A stretch of DNA of 63,746 bases from Paracoccaceae bacterium (GCA_024227475.1 JAAEUI010000611.1:1-63746); one strand, 5' to 3'. Shown: positions 29,394-38,723, counted from the first letter of the stretch. The notes: generated by a model not told the origin, from the sequence alone. Made by a program: numbers and translations.

Positions 29394-29942
29394 CTACTTG
29401 ATATGATCCGCCGTGAACAGGTAATCATCCCCATCCGCGCTTGAATGGCAGGCGATGCAACCCTTGTCGGCACCCTTGGCCACGCGGCCAGCCAGTTGCA
29501 TCCCTTTGGGGTTCTTGTCGAGCGATCCGTCCGGCAGGTATTTCGCCCAGAACCAGTTGGCATTGTCGTCGTCGTATCCAGCTTCACGTTTGAACATGAC
29601 GGTGATAGCACCGAGGTGCTTGTCGGGGTCCATCAACACGGCCCCGGCTTCCACGCCTTCCGGCCCATAGTTGCGTTTCACCACCAGCGCCCCGTTATGG
29701 CCGCCGATCGTCATGTCAGTATAAAATGTCTCAAGCATCAGCCCGTGCGGTGCCAAACCTTCATAAGGTGTCGAGCGGATCATTCCGTCGCCAACCAGCT
29801 TCGCCTCGCCCATGGCAGCCCACAATTGCGCTGCATAAGCGACCGAATCGTCATCGCCAAATGGCGGCATGTCCTGCGCCGAAGCCGCAGTGCCTAAAAT
29901 CATGGCAACAGACGCCGTGCATCCCAGTAAAGTTGTTCTCAT
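29394..29942 (-). CDS. Cytochrome P460-family protein
   Basis: A 182-residue periplasmic heme protein. The signal peptide (MRTTLLGCTASVAMILGTAASA) starts at an ATG preceded by GAGGAGG; an upstream in-frame start would add 33 residues and is unlikely. The heme-binding motif CIACH is at residues 162-166 near the C-terminus, and the KGCIACHSSADGDDYLFT ending is the family pattern. P460-type cytochromes include hydroxylamine oxidising enzymes, but many members are of unknown function; the cross-linking lysine that makes a P460 heme cannot be confirmed by eye. Divergent from the cytochrome c gene. Confidence 0.85.
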   Translation of the reverse strand: MRTTLLGCTASVAMILGTAASAQDMPPFGDDDSVAYAAQLWAAMGEAKLVGDGMIRSTPYEGLAPHGLMLETFYTDMTIGGHNGALVVKRNYGPEGVEAGAVLMDPDKHLGAITVMFKREAGYDDDNANWFWAKYLPDGSLDKNPKGMQLAGRVAKGADKGCIACHSSADGDDYLFTADHIK

Positions 29943-30246
29943 GGTTCCCTCCTCGATATGATCGGTTATGAAAACCGGTCTTTTGATGATGATATTCCGG
30001 CAGCTTGCCACAAGCGCGTAACGCGTGAGTTCAATTCCCACTCAACTTGTTGTGATTAAGCCATTTTTTCCGAACTCCGAATCGCAGAATCGGGCTAAAA
30101 CACAATCCAATCAATAGGTTGTACCGGACATTTCGTTCAATCTGTTTCGGGGTAACCGAAAAGTGCTTGAATGGTTTGATAAGGTGACTGGACAACACTC
30201 CGGTGTTGCCCTGAAGATTGACTTAGTTCGCAATCAGGGGAACGGA

Positions 30247-30987
30247 ATGACACGTAGCATAACAACCGCGATCTTCACCTTTCTGGCAAGTATTTGCATT
30301 GCTTTTCCCGCCGTGGCACAGGATGCAGAGGCCGGGGAGAAAGTTTTCAAGAAATGCAAATCCTGCCACAAAATCGGAGAGGGCGCCACCAACGGCCCCG
30401 GCCCTGTGCTGAACAATGTCATCGGGCGCGCTGCTGGAACCTATGAGGATTTCAAATACGGTAAGGGAATGCTTGCGGCATCCGAGAAGGGCCTGGTCTG
30501 GACCGAAGAACTGATCGAGGCCTATATCACCGACCCCAAAAAATACCTGCGCGCGTTTACCGGCAACAAAAAAGCCAAGGCCAAGATGGTATTTAAGTTG
30601 AAAAATCCGCAACAACGCCTTGATGTTATTGCCTATCTGAAAACCTTCTCAGCGACAGAAGAAATGCAAGAGGAGAAAATGACCCGCACATCCGTCATGG
30701 TTCCAACGGACATTCCCCAAAACGCCGTCTGCGTCCAGAATGCCTCTGATCACACCCATTTCTTTGCCGCCGAAGCTGCAGAAGGCAGCCGGGTGACAAA
30801 GGAACTGGCCTCAGGCGAATCCCTTTGCACCGCCGCAATGGAGGCCCCGATGAAAGGCACCGTCAGCGTCTTTGAGCACGCGGATGAATTCGAAGGCTGT
30901 ACCCGCATCGTACAATCGGGCATGGTGGAGCAAATGAGGAAATATGCCGAGTTTGACCGCTGCCTGTGGAGCTCGAACGACGGCTGA
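30247..30987 (+). CDS. Cytochrome c with extra C-terminal domain
   Basis: A 246-residue exported protein. A signal peptide (to about PAVAQ) precedes a class I cytochrome c domain with CKSCH at residues 37-41 and a probable axial M114 in AKAKMVFKL. Residues ~138-246 form a second domain rich in Cys (CVQNAS, SLCTAAM, EGCTRIV, DRCLW) that I do not recognise; no second heme motif is visible. A disulfide-bonded lid or binding module is possible. The ATG at 30247 is chosen over an earlier in-frame start because the signal peptide begins there. It is followed by a membrane protein gene. Confidence 0.84.
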   Translation: MTRSITTAIFTFLASICIAFPAVAQDAEAGEKVFKKCKSCHKIGEGATNGPGPVLNNVIGRAAGTYEDFKYGKGMLAASEKGLVWTEELIEAYITDPKKYLRAFTGNKKAKAKMVFKLKNPQQRLDVIAYLKTFSATEEMQEEKMTRTSVMVPTDIPQNAVCVQNASDHTHFFAAEAAEGSRVTKELASGESLCTAAMEAPMKGTVSVFEHADEFEGCTRIVQSGMVEQMRKYAEFDRCLWSSNDG

Positions 30988-31016
30988 TTTCACAACCTGC
31001 CGCCAAAGGACCTTCC

Positions 31017-31712
31017 GTGGAGCCCAATCCCGCAGATACTCCACGCTCGTTTGCCAAAACCGCAGTGCGTATTGCCGTTATCGTTGCCTTTGCGTTTGTC
31101 ATCTATCAATTGCTGAACTGGCTCAACCTGCAGATCGAAACACAGGGCTCCCGGACATCCAAGTTCATGTTCACCAGCCTGATCCTGCTGATCCTTCTCG
31201 TCTACGCCGTGCTGATCGCCATTCCGTTCGTTCCTGGTATCGAAATTGGACTCAGCCTGATGCTGCTTCAGGGCCCTGAAATCGCGCCTCTGGTCTATGT
31301 CTTTACGGTTCTGGGTCTGTCGCTTTCCTATCTGGCAGGCCGCTTTCTCCCCTACTCCTACGTCAAAAGGGTCCTTTCCGAATTGGGTTTGCAGCGGGCG
31401 AGTCGGTTGATTGACAGGATTCAGCCATTATCGACCCGTCAACGGTTAGATATTTTGCAACAAAAACTACCCCGCTTCATCGCCCCGGTCTTTGTGCAAT
31501 GGCGCTATGTTGTACTCGGTCTGTCGCTCAGCGTACCGGGAAATGCAGTTGTCGGCGGCGGCGGCGGCATTTGCCTGCTGGCCGGACTTACCCGCCTATT
31601 CACACCCGGTTGGGCCCTGCTGACTCTGGCGATATCCGTTGCTCCGTTCCCGCTGCTTGTCTACTTCATGTGGGACGACGTGGCACTGAAACTGGGCAAT
31701 CTGGCGGGTTAA
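31017..31712 (+). CDS. VTT/TVP38-like membrane protein
   Basis: A 231-residue protein with five or six hydrophobic helices. PFVPGIEIGLSLMLL with SYLAGRFLPYSYVKRVL matches the TVP38/TMEM64 (VTT/DedA-like) core, including two re-entrant loops. GTG at 31017 is chosen because AAGGA lies six bases before it; a GTG at 30966 would overlap the cytochrome gene by 22 bases. Members of this family may transport lipids or ions; no specific role can be read. It sits between the cytochrome c and the corrinoid activator gene. Confidence 0.75.
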   Translation: MEPNPADTPRSFAKTAVRIAVIVAFAFVIYQLLNWLNLQIETQGSRTSKFMFTSLILLILLVYAVLIAIPFVPGIEIGLSLMLLQGPEIAPLVYVFTVLGLSLSYLAGRFLPYSYVKRVLSELGLQRASRLIDRIQPLSTRQRLDILQQKLPRFIAPVFVQWRYVVLGLSLSVPGNAVVGGGGGICLLAGLTRLFTPGWALLTLAISVAPFPLLVYFMWDDVALKLGNLAG

Positions 31713-31799
31713 CAATGAAATTTGCCGCTTACCGGCTTCCCATCCCGCCTATCAACAGTATTCTGCCCACCGAACTGCGGTGAACAGGCAAACCACAAT

Positions 31800-33854
31800 A
31801 TGAACGATCAAGACAACCCACTGGTCATTTTCACCCCCTCAGGCAAGCGCGGACGCTTTGCGTCTGGCACACCCATCCTGACCGCCGCCCGGCAGCTTGG
31901 TGTTGATCTTGACAGCGTCTGCGGCGGGCGCGGCATCTGTTCTAAATGCCAGATCACCCCGTCCTACGGCGAATTCCCCAAACACGGCGTAACGGTAGGT
32001 GATGACGCGCTCAGCCAATGGAACGCGGTCGAGGAACGTTACAAATCCAAACGCGGAATGATCAACGGCCGCCGCCTTGGCTGTCAGGCCCAGGTGCAGG
32101 GCGATATCGTCATCGACGTGCCACCCGAATCCCAGGTCCACAAACAGGTCGTGCGCAAACGCGCCGAGGCGCGAGACATCGTAATGAGCCCGTCGGTTCA
32201 CCTCTATTATATCGAAGTTCAAGAGCCCGACATGCATGAACCCTCCGGTGATCTGGAGCGGTTGATTGATGCACTGCAAAGCCAATGGCAGCTGGAAAAT
32301 GTCCGCGCTGACTTGCATATCCTGCAGTCAGTGCAGCCAATGCTTCGCAAGGGAGAATGGAAGGTCACTTGTGCGCTGCATCAGGGGGATGATGCCAATC
32401 CGCCAAGCATCATGCACATCTGGCCTGGCTACTATGATGGCACCGTGTACGGACTTGCGGTCGACCTCGGCTCCACTACCATTGCAGCCCATCTGTGCGA
32501 TCTGCAAACCGGCGATGTCGTCGCCTCCTCTGGCATCATGAACCCGCAAATCCGCTTTGGCGAAGACCTGATGAGCCGGGTCAGCTACTCCATGATGAAC
32601 CCCGGCGGTGCCGATGAGATGACCACCGCCGTGCGCGACAGCATGAATGCGCTGTTTGTTCAGGTGGCCGCCGAAGCGGAAATCGACAGGGCCCTGATCG
32701 TAGACGCAGTTTTTGTCTGCAATCCGGTCATGCATCACCTGTTTCTGGGCATTGATCCGTTTGAACTCGGTCAGGCCCCGTTTGCGCTGGCAACGTCAAA
32801 TTCGCTAGCCTTGAGGGCTGTTGACCTCGACCTCAACCTCCACCGCGCCGCGCGGGTCTATATCCTGCCCTGTATCGCCGGCCACGTCGGAGCCGACGCC
32901 GCAGCGGTTGCGTTGTCAGAATCCCCCAACACCTCCGAAGACCTCGTACTGGTGGTTGACGTCGGCACCAACGCCGAAATTCTGCTTGGCAACAAGGAAC
33001 GGGTGCTGGCCTGTTCCTCGCCCACCGGACCGGCCTTTGAGGGCGCGCAAATCTCCTCTGGTCAGCGCGCCGCACCCGGCGCAATAGAACGTGTGGAAAT
33101 CGACCCGGTTACCAAGGAACCACGTTTCAGGGTCATTGGCTCAGACCTGTGGTCTGATCAGGATGGCTTTGCCCAGTCCATCCTCTCCAGCGGCATCACC
33201 GGCATCTGTGGTTCGGGCATCATCGAAATGGTCGCTGAAATGCGCATCGCTGGCATTGTCGACGGCCCCGGCCTGATCGGCTCGCCGGACCAGACCGGCA
33301 CTGATCGCTGTTTTCTTGATGGCCGCACCCATTCCTATCTGGTCTGGGATGGCACCGCCGAGGGCGGCCCGTGCATAACCGTCACCAACCACGACATCCG
33401 CGAGATCCAGATGGCCAAAGCGGCGCTTTATTCCGGCGCCCGGCTGCTGATGGACAAGTTTGGCGTTGAATCCGTTGATCGCATTGTTCTGGCCGGCGCA
33501 TTTGGTGCCCACATCAGCCCAAAACACGCTATGGTTCTGGGTATGATCCCTGATTGTCGGCTCGAAAAAGTCACCTCCGCTGGCAACGCCGCGGGAACCG
33601 GTGCCCGCATCGCCCTGCTCAACATCGAGGCCCGCGCCGACATCGAACGCATAGTTTGCGAAATCCACAAGATCGAAACCGCAATCGAACCGCGGTTTCA
33701 GGAGCATTTTGTTAATGCCTCGAACATCCCGAACAGCGTAGAACCGTTTCCAATATTGGCTGAAGTCGTGACTTTGCCGGATGTGAACTTTAACACGGCA
33801 GGTGAAAACGGAGCTGAAACTAGCGGGCGCAGACGCAGGCGGCGGGGTCAGTAG
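31800..33854 (+). CDS. Corrinoid activation protein, ferredoxin-ASKHA (RACE/DUF4445)
   Basis: A 684-residue protein with an N-terminal [2Fe-2S] ferredoxin domain (C41, C47, C50, C95) and a large ASKHA-type ATP-binding domain (AVDLGSTTIAAHLCDLQTGDVV, GSGIIEMVAEM, DVGTNAEILL and FGAHISPKHA). This is the RACE (RamA-like/DUF4445) pattern: ATP-dependent reductive activation of Co(II) corrinoid to Co(I) so that methyl transfer can resume. The C-terminus ends in GRRRRRRGQ, similar to the basic tail of the MtgA-like methyltransferase. A corrinoid partner is not in the window, so it must be encoded elsewhere. Confidence 0.9.
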   Translation: MNDQDNPLVIFTPSGKRGRFASGTPILTAARQLGVDLDSVCGGRGICSKCQITPSYGEFPKHGVTVGDDALSQWNAVEERYKSKRGMINGRRLGCQAQVQGDIVIDVPPESQVHKQVVRKRAEARDIVMSPSVHLYYIEVQEPDMHEPSGDLERLIDALQSQWQLENVRADLHILQSVQPMLRKGEWKVTCALHQGDDANPPSIMHIWPGYYDGTVYGLAVDLGSTTIAAHLCDLQTGDVVASSGIMNPQIRFGEDLMSRVSYSMMNPGGADEMTTAVRDSMNALFVQVAAEAEIDRALIVDAVFVCNPVMHHLFLGIDPFELGQAPFALATSNSLALRAVDLDLNLHRAARVYILPCIAGHVGADAAAVALSESPNTSEDLVLVVDVGTNAEILLGNKERVLACSSPTGPAFEGAQISSGQRAAPGAIERVEIDPVTKEPRFRVIGSDLWSDQDGFAQSILSSGITGICGSGIIEMVAEMRIAGIVDGPGLIGSPDQTGTDRCFLDGRTHSYLVWDGTAEGGPCITVTNHDIREIQMAKAALYSGARLLMDKFGVESVDRIVLAGAFGAHISPKHAMVLGMIPDCRLEKVTSAGNAAGTGARIALLNIEARADIERIVCEIHKIETAIEPRFQEHFVNASNIPNSVEPFPILAEVVTLPDVNFNTAGENGAETSGRRRRRRGQ

Positions 33855-33872
33855 ACAATCGGTGAAACACGG

Positions 33873-33901
33873 TTGACCCCCCCGCCCCGTCAAATTAGGT
33901 A
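33873..33901 (+). promoter_or_regulatory. Sigma-70 type promoter for tRNA-Gly
   Basis: TTGACC, a 17-base spacer and TAGGTA. The tRNA begins 10 bases after the -10 hexamer, consistent with direct initiation just at or before the mature 5' end. Confidence 0.7.
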
Positions 33902-33911
33902 AAGCCTAAGC

Positions 33912-33985
33912 GCGGGTATGGTGAAAAGGTATCACGCGAGCTTCCCAAGCTTAAGTTACGGGTTCAATTCCCGTTACCCGCTCCA
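33912..33985 (+). tRNA. tRNA-Gly (anticodon CCC)
   Basis: A 74-nt tRNA including an encoded CCA. Acceptor GCGGGTA pairs with TACCCGC; the anticodon loop is TTCCCAA (anticodon CCC) and the T loop GGTTCAATTCC is standard. The anticodon stem (CGAGC/GCTTA) has a wobble pair and a C-A mismatch at its base. A perfect-looking promoter lies directly upstream. The DUF2235 gene follows 68 bases downstream. Confidence 0.96.
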
Positions 33986-34052
33986 AACATTCTTGATAAT
34001 CACCAGCAAAAGCGTATCCTGAAGCGGTCAATTACGCAGTCGGACGTGCATT

Positions 34053-35234
34053 ATGTCAAAGAATATTATTATCTGCCTGGATGGTACCGGAAACAAAATC
34101 GCCAAAAACCGAAGCAGCGTCTCGAAAATCTTCACGCTGCTGTCAGAAGACTGCAAGTTTTACGACACCGGGATCGGCACCGATGCCAACTTCAATGACT
34201 GGGAAAAAAGACGGGCCAAGATCAAAAGTTGGTGGCAACTGGCCGCCGGAACCGGGCTCGAAGAAAAAATCCTGACACCTTACGAATTCCTGTGTCGCAA
34301 CTACGAAAAGGATGACCGGATTTTCATTTTCGGCTTCAGTCGCGGTGCCTATACCGCCCGCGCTTTGGCGGGATTCGTTCACAATTTTGGTTTGCTTGAT
34401 GTCAACAACCTGCATCTAGCAAACAAGGCTCTGGTAGCCTATCAATCAATTACCCGTTCCAAGAAAGAAAAAGAGTTCAAATTCAAGGAAATGCAGCTGT
34501 TTGAGAAAACCCTGGATACGTATCGGCCGCCTATCGAATTTCTTGGACTGTTTGATACGGTAAATTCGGTCATGAGACCAAGTTTTTCGGGGTTATTTGA
34601 CATTTCGATCCTGTCATTGCGCGATACTGCTGAAAATTTCAGCGTGAAACGCGTTCGCCACGCGCTCGCGATAGACGAAAAAAGAAGATTCTTTCGGCCA
34701 GCCCTTTGGACAGGAACAATTTTTAAGCAAAGTATCTATAAGTCAGCCGATCCGACCAAAGATTCATACGACCCTGACAACCTGATCGAACAAGACGTCC
34801 GCCAGATGTGGTTTGCCGGGTATCACGCCGATATCGGCGGCAGCTCCGGTGAGGACGACAACCCGCTGTGCAAGCTGTCCCTCCAGTGGATGATCGACCA
34901 AAGCCCCAAGGAGTTGGGTTGGAAAAAGCAATCAGTAGACAGAAAAGTCCGGGGTAAGCTTCACAAAGGGGACACCTACAGCATTCCAAATTCCGCTGCT
35001 GACATCGAGAATTCCATGTCCAGATGGTGGAAATGGGCCGAAAGACTACCATTGCCGAAGGCAAAATGGACATCGTCCGAACCGCGAAGGTCATTCCTTG
35101 GGCTGGTCATGCCACCAATCCACCAGCCGCGCCACATGCCCACCGAACATGAACTGCATCCCAGCGTGCTGGAAAGGCGCGACAAAATTGGATACAAGCC
35201 GCCCAATCTTGAGGACTACCTGAAACGTCAATAG
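34053..35234 (+). CDS. DUF2235 alpha/beta hydrolase-like protein
   Basis: A 393-residue protein of the DUF2235 family (related to T6SS phospholipase effectors such as Tle1). It begins IIICLDGTGNKIAKN and has the nucleophile elbow FGFSRGAYTARALAGF (G-x-S-x-G) near residue 100, and GLFDTV plus WFAGYHADIGGSS motifs for later catalytic acid/base residues. No T6SS genes are nearby, so a role as a secreted effector is unproven; an intracellular or phage-defence related lipase is also possible. It follows tRNA-Gly, a common integration site, and stands alone facing pgi. Confidence 0.86.
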   Translation: MSKNIIICLDGTGNKIAKNRSSVSKIFTLLSEDCKFYDTGIGTDANFNDWEKRRAKIKSWWQLAAGTGLEEKILTPYEFLCRNYEKDDRIFIFGFSRGAYTARALAGFVHNFGLLDVNNLHLANKALVAYQSITRSKKEKEFKFKEMQLFEKTLDTYRPPIEFLGLFDTVNSVMRPSFSGLFDISILSLRDTAENFSVKRVRHALAIDEKRRFFRPALWTGTIFKQSIYKSADPTKDSYDPDNLIEQDVRQMWFAGYHADIGGSSGEDDNPLCKLSLQWMIDQSPKELGWKKQSVDRKVRGKLHKGDTYSIPNSAADIENSMSRWWKWAERLPLPKAKWTSSEPRRSFLGLVMPPIHQPRHMPTEHELHPSVLERRDKIGYKPPNLEDYLKRQ

Positions 35235-35240
35235 GCGTAG

Positions 35241-36848
35241 CTATCTGAACTCCGCCAACAGCCCCATCGTGGAACCATCATGCGGCTGGTCTGCTTCAGC
35301 CCCCTCGACCATCGGCAGCAGATTGTTCGCCAGCACCTTGCCCAGTTCCACGCCCCACTGGTCAAAGCTGTTGATGCCCCAGATCACGCCTTCAACAAAC
35401 ACCCGGTGCTCATAAAGCGCGATGATTTTACCCAGCGTTCCGGGCGTCAACTGATCATACACAATCGTGACGCTGGGTCGGTCACCGCTGAACACCCTAT
35501 GCGCCGCCTGACGTTCCAGTTCTTCGCCTGTCAGGCCATTGGCTGCCATCATTTCGCGGGCCTTACTCAGCGACCGCCCCACCATCAGCGCCTCGGACTG
35601 GGCCAGACAATTGGCCACCAGCATCCGGTGCTGATGTACCAGCTCTGGCTCGTGGCCGCGCCTTGCTATCAGAAATTCGCAAGGCACGACGCGTGTCCCC
35701 TGGTGGATCAACTGGTAAAACGCATGCTGCCCGTTGGTGCCCGGTTCACCCCAGACCACCGGGCCGCTGTGGCGAGGCACGGCATCGCCTCCCATCGTTA
35801 CGCCCTTGCCGTTGCTCTCCATATCCAGTTGCTGCAAATAGGCCGGAAGCCGCGCCAGACGCTGATCATAGGGTAAAACTGCGCGCGTATCATACCCACA
35901 GATATTGGAATGCCAGATCCCGACAAGCGCCATCAATACCGGCAGGTTCTCCCTCAGAGGTGCTGTGCAAAAATGTCTGTCCATCTCCTCAGCACCCGCC
36001 AGAAACTCTGTAAACCCGTCCTGTCCGATCGCCAGCATCAGGCTCAGGCCAATCGGCCCCCAGACCGAGTAGCGCCCCCCAACCCAATCCTCAAAGCCAA
36101 ATACGCGCTCAGGTGCCACTCCGAATTCCGTGGTTTTTTCCAACGCGGTGGACAAGGCCACAAGATGCGCTGAACTGCCGGGCGCGGGGACCGATGCCTC
36201 CAGCCACGCTTTGGCGGTCGCCGCGTTGGTCAGTGTCTCGGAAGTTGTGAAGGTCTTGGAAGCGATGATCAGCAACGTCGTTTCCGGGTTCAGCCCGGCC
36301 AGCGTATCGGCAATATCAGCACCGTCTATGTTGGACACGAAATGTGTTCGCGGCCCGTCGTGATAGGGTGACAGTGCCATTCCAGCCATCACTGGCCCCA
36401 GATCAGAGCCGCCAATTCCAATGTTCACGACATCGCTGAACTGCTGTCCTGTTGCCCCAACAATATCGCCATTGCGCACATCGTCAGAAAAACGCCCGAG
36501 CCGAGCCAGGGTTTCCTTTACGCCAGGCATAACGTCATGACCTTCCACCAGAACCGGGGCTCCCGACAGGTTTCGCAGAGCCGTATGCAGCACCGCCCTG
36601 CCCTCGGTTTCGTTGATTCTTTCTCCGGCGGACATGGCGTTACGGCGTTTTTCGACGCCGGCTTCATCAGCCAGTTCAATTAGTGTGTTCAGGATTTCGT
36701 CCGTCAGTGCGGTCTTTGAGTAATCCAGCAGAAAATCACCGCAGCGGGTCGAAAAGCCCTCAAACCTTTGCCCGTCATTGTTAAACAGATCTGTCAAACT
36801 GGTTTTGTTTTGCGCCTGTAAAGCGGTCAGTTTATCCCAAGAATTCAA
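35241..36848 (-). CDS. pgi: Glucose-6-phosphate isomerase (TTG start)
   Basis: A 535-residue SIS-domain isomerase of glycolysis and gluconeogenesis. Motifs include [39 protein letters not shown] and [21 protein letters not shown] (catalytic Lys/His region). I place the start at a TTG ([10 protein letters not shown] follows) because AGGAG is seven bases upstream and the family starts here; any ATG earlier would add 38 residues that run into the pgl remnant. Convergent with the DUF2235 gene. Confidence 0.93.
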   Translation of the reverse strand: MNSWDKLTALQAQNKTSLTDLFNNDGQRFEGFSTRCGDFLLDYSKTALTDEILNTLIELADEAGVEKRRNAMSAGERINETEGRAVLHTALRNLSGAPVLVEGHDVMPGVKETLARLGRFSDDVRNGDIVGATGQQFSDVVNIGIGGSDLGPVMAGMALSPYHDGPRTHFVSNIDGADIADTLAGLNPETTLLIIASKTFTTSETLTNAATAKAWLEASVPAPGSSAHLVALSTALEKTTEFGVAPERVFGFEDWVGGRYSVWGPIGLSLMLAIGQDGFTEFLAGAEEMDRHFCTAPLRENLPVLMALVGIWHSNICGYDTRAVLPYDQRLARLPAYLQQLDMESNGKGVTMGGDAVPRHSGPVVWGEPGTNGQHAFYQLIHQGTRVVPCEFLIARRGHEPELVHQHRMLVANCLAQSEALMVGRSLSKAREMMAANGLTGEELERQAAHRVFSGDRPSVTIVYDQLTPGTLGKIIALYEHRVFVEGVIWGINSFDQWGVELGKVLANNLLPMVEGAEADQPHDGSTMGLLAEFR

Positions 36849-36858
36849 TCCGTTACTC

Positions 36859-37053
36859 CTAGTCCCTGCAATGGCCCCAAGCTGTCGCGTCCGCATCCAA
36901 CACGACACGCACCGGTTCGTTTCGCGAACCGTCTTTATCCACCGCTGCAAGACAGGTCGCAAGCTTTTCTTTCCCAGCGATCAGCTTGTGCGCCCCCCTG
37001 CCTGCTAATTGTCTGAGCGTCGCCAGCTGGTTACGCGGTTCTTTTATTAAGTT
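36859..37053 (-). pseudogene. pgl: Remnant of 6-phosphogluconolactonase (C-terminal end only)
   Basis: Between zwf and pgi there are only 287 bases. On the minus strand, a 64-codon open stretch without a start (upstream TGA at 37056) ends in a TAG. It encodes EPRNQLATLRQL...[11 protein letters not shown]...[15 protein letters not shown], which aligns with the C-terminal pattern of Pgl (EPR-L-L, H-I-x-G-x-K, PV-x-VL-x-A-x-x-W). Everything N-terminal, about 160 residues, is missing. zwf-pgl-pgi is the expected order, so pgl has been removed by deletion. An alternative is a chance match in intergenic DNA, but the strand, position, motif order and spacing agree. Confidence 0.65.
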
Positions 37054-37135
37054 TCAGCACGCATCACCGTTAGCCCCGTCGCGGCGTCGCAGGCCTTCTC
37101 AACAAACGACGCCCTGCAACTGTCAACCAGTCCAC

Positions 37136-38590
37136 TCACGGCTTGATTTCCCGCCAGCGCCGCCCGTCCCGATGCAGCAGCATCAGCGAATCCTCCGGCC
37201 CAGACCCCAAAGGATCATAAGGCAGCGGCCTGACCCCGGATTCCGTCCATCCCGCAATGATAGGGTCCACCCAATCCCAGGCCGCCTCGACCTCATCACC
37301 CCTCATAAACAGTGTCTGATCGCCCCGGATTACGTCCATGATCAGCCGTTCATAGGCATCCGGCAAATAGGCAATCTTGTCCCCCAGAGCTTCGGCAAAC
37401 GTCATATCCAGCGGCACCTCGGTCAGCCGCATCCCCCCAGGCCCTGGTTCCTTTATTGTTACCCGCAGCGTGATCCCTTCATCTGGTTGCAGCCGGATCA
37501 CCAGAACGTTTCCCCGCCTGTCAAACTCTCCCTCGAATATCGAATGCGGCGGGTCCTTGAACACAACTGCAATTTCAGACATCCGGCCGCGCAACCGCTT
37601 CCCGGTCCGCAGGTAAAATGGTGTACCTGCCCACCGCCAGTTTGCCACATTCACCTTGAGGGCCACAAAACTCTCGGTCCGGCTTTGCGGATCGCCGCTG
37701 TGGTCCAGATAACTGGCCTCTCCATCATCCCCCAGGTATTGCCCCCGCACGACATTCAACGTGGAAACAGGTTCCAGCGCCTTGATAACTTTAAGTTTTT
37801 CGTCCCGAACCGAGTCCGCGCCATATTTCGACGGCGGCTCCATCGCGGTCAGACACAACAGTTGCATCAGGTGATTCTGCACCATATCCCGCATTGCACC
37901 GGACTTGTTGTAATAGGCCCCGCGCCCGTCAACGCCAATGCTCTCAGCCACGGTAATCTGGACATGATCCACGTGCTGGGCATTCCACAGCGGCTCAAAC
38001 AGGGCATTACCAAAACGGATCGCCATCAGGTTCTGCACCGTCTCCTTGCCCAGATAATGGTCAATCCGGTAAATCTGATGCTCATCAAAGCAGTTTTTCA
38101 GTTCCGCGTTCAGGGCAACCGCACTTGCCTTATCCCGGCCAAACGGTTTTTCCACAACAATGCGGCTATCATCCGTGGTCAGCCCAAACTTTGTCAGTTT
38201 CCTTGCGATCTCTCCGAACAGCGATGGCCCAACCGAAAAGTAAAACGCAGAAACGACGCCCTCGCGCAGCCGGCCTTTCAGCTTCTTCCATCCTGAATCC
38301 TCAAATATATCAAGATGTTCAAAGGCAAGGCTTGCCAGAAACCGCTCTATCCCGCTCTCGTCACATTGTGAATCTTTCACATGTTCGGTGATCGCGTCCC
38401 GGGCAAACTGCCTAAACCCTGCATCATCCAGATCACTTCGCGCCGCCGCAATGATCCGCGCATCCGCTGGCATCTGCCCTGCGCACATCCGTCGAAACAG
38501 GCCGGGCAGGATTTTACGCCGCGCCAAATCCCCTGTGCCGCCGAAAATGACCAGATCAAATGTTTTTACCGGTATTGTCTGAGCTACCAT
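37136..38590 (-). CDS. zwf: Glucose-6-phosphate 1-dehydrogenase
   Basis: A 484-residue enzyme giving 6-phosphogluconolactone and NAD(P)H, the entry to the pentose phosphate or Entner-Doudoroff routes. The nucleotide-binding GGTGDLARRK is at residues ~15-24, and the substrate site RIDHYLGKE is present (catalytic His/Asp), as is VVEKPFGRD. Length is normal. The downstream pgl has been lost, see the remnant at 36859. Confidence 0.97.
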   Translation of the reverse strand: MVAQTIPVKTFDLVIFGGTGDLARRKILPGLFRRMCAGQMPADARIIAAARSDLDDAGFRQFARDAITEHVKDSQCDESGIERFLASLAFEHLDIFEDSGWKKLKGRLREGVVSAFYFSVGPSLFGEIARKLTKFGLTTDDSRIVVEKPFGRDKASAVALNAELKNCFDEHQIYRIDHYLGKETVQNLMAIRFGNALFEPLWNAQHVDHVQITVAESIGVDGRGAYYNKSGAMRDMVQNHLMQLLCLTAMEPPSKYGADSVRDEKLKVIKALEPVSTLNVVRGQYLGDDGEASYLDHSGDPQSRTESFVALKVNVANWRWAGTPFYLRTGKRLRGRMSEIAVVFKDPPHSIFEGEFDRRGNVLVIRLQPDEGITLRVTIKEPGPGGMRLTEVPLDMTFAEALGDKIAYLPDAYERLIMDVIRGDQTLFMRGDEVEAAWDWVDPIIAGWTESGVRPLPYDPLGSGPEDSLMLLHRDGRRWREIKP

Positions 38591-38723
38591 TTCAAGCCGT
38601 CGATTTCCGCTTTATTGCCAATCCTCGAAATTCAGTCACATTCCCGTGGGAAATACAAGCTTGCCTTTGATTTGAAGGGGCTAACACTGTAGCGATAAAG
38701 ACGGGACACACGCAGGCAGACTG

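Noticed and set aside
31715-31783. 22-codon frame just after the VTT gene
   Set aside because: No ribosome site and too short to judge.
36986-38296. 436-codon open frame antisense to zwf
   Set aside because: Pro/Arg/His-rich composition with no domain; zwf on the other strand is certain.
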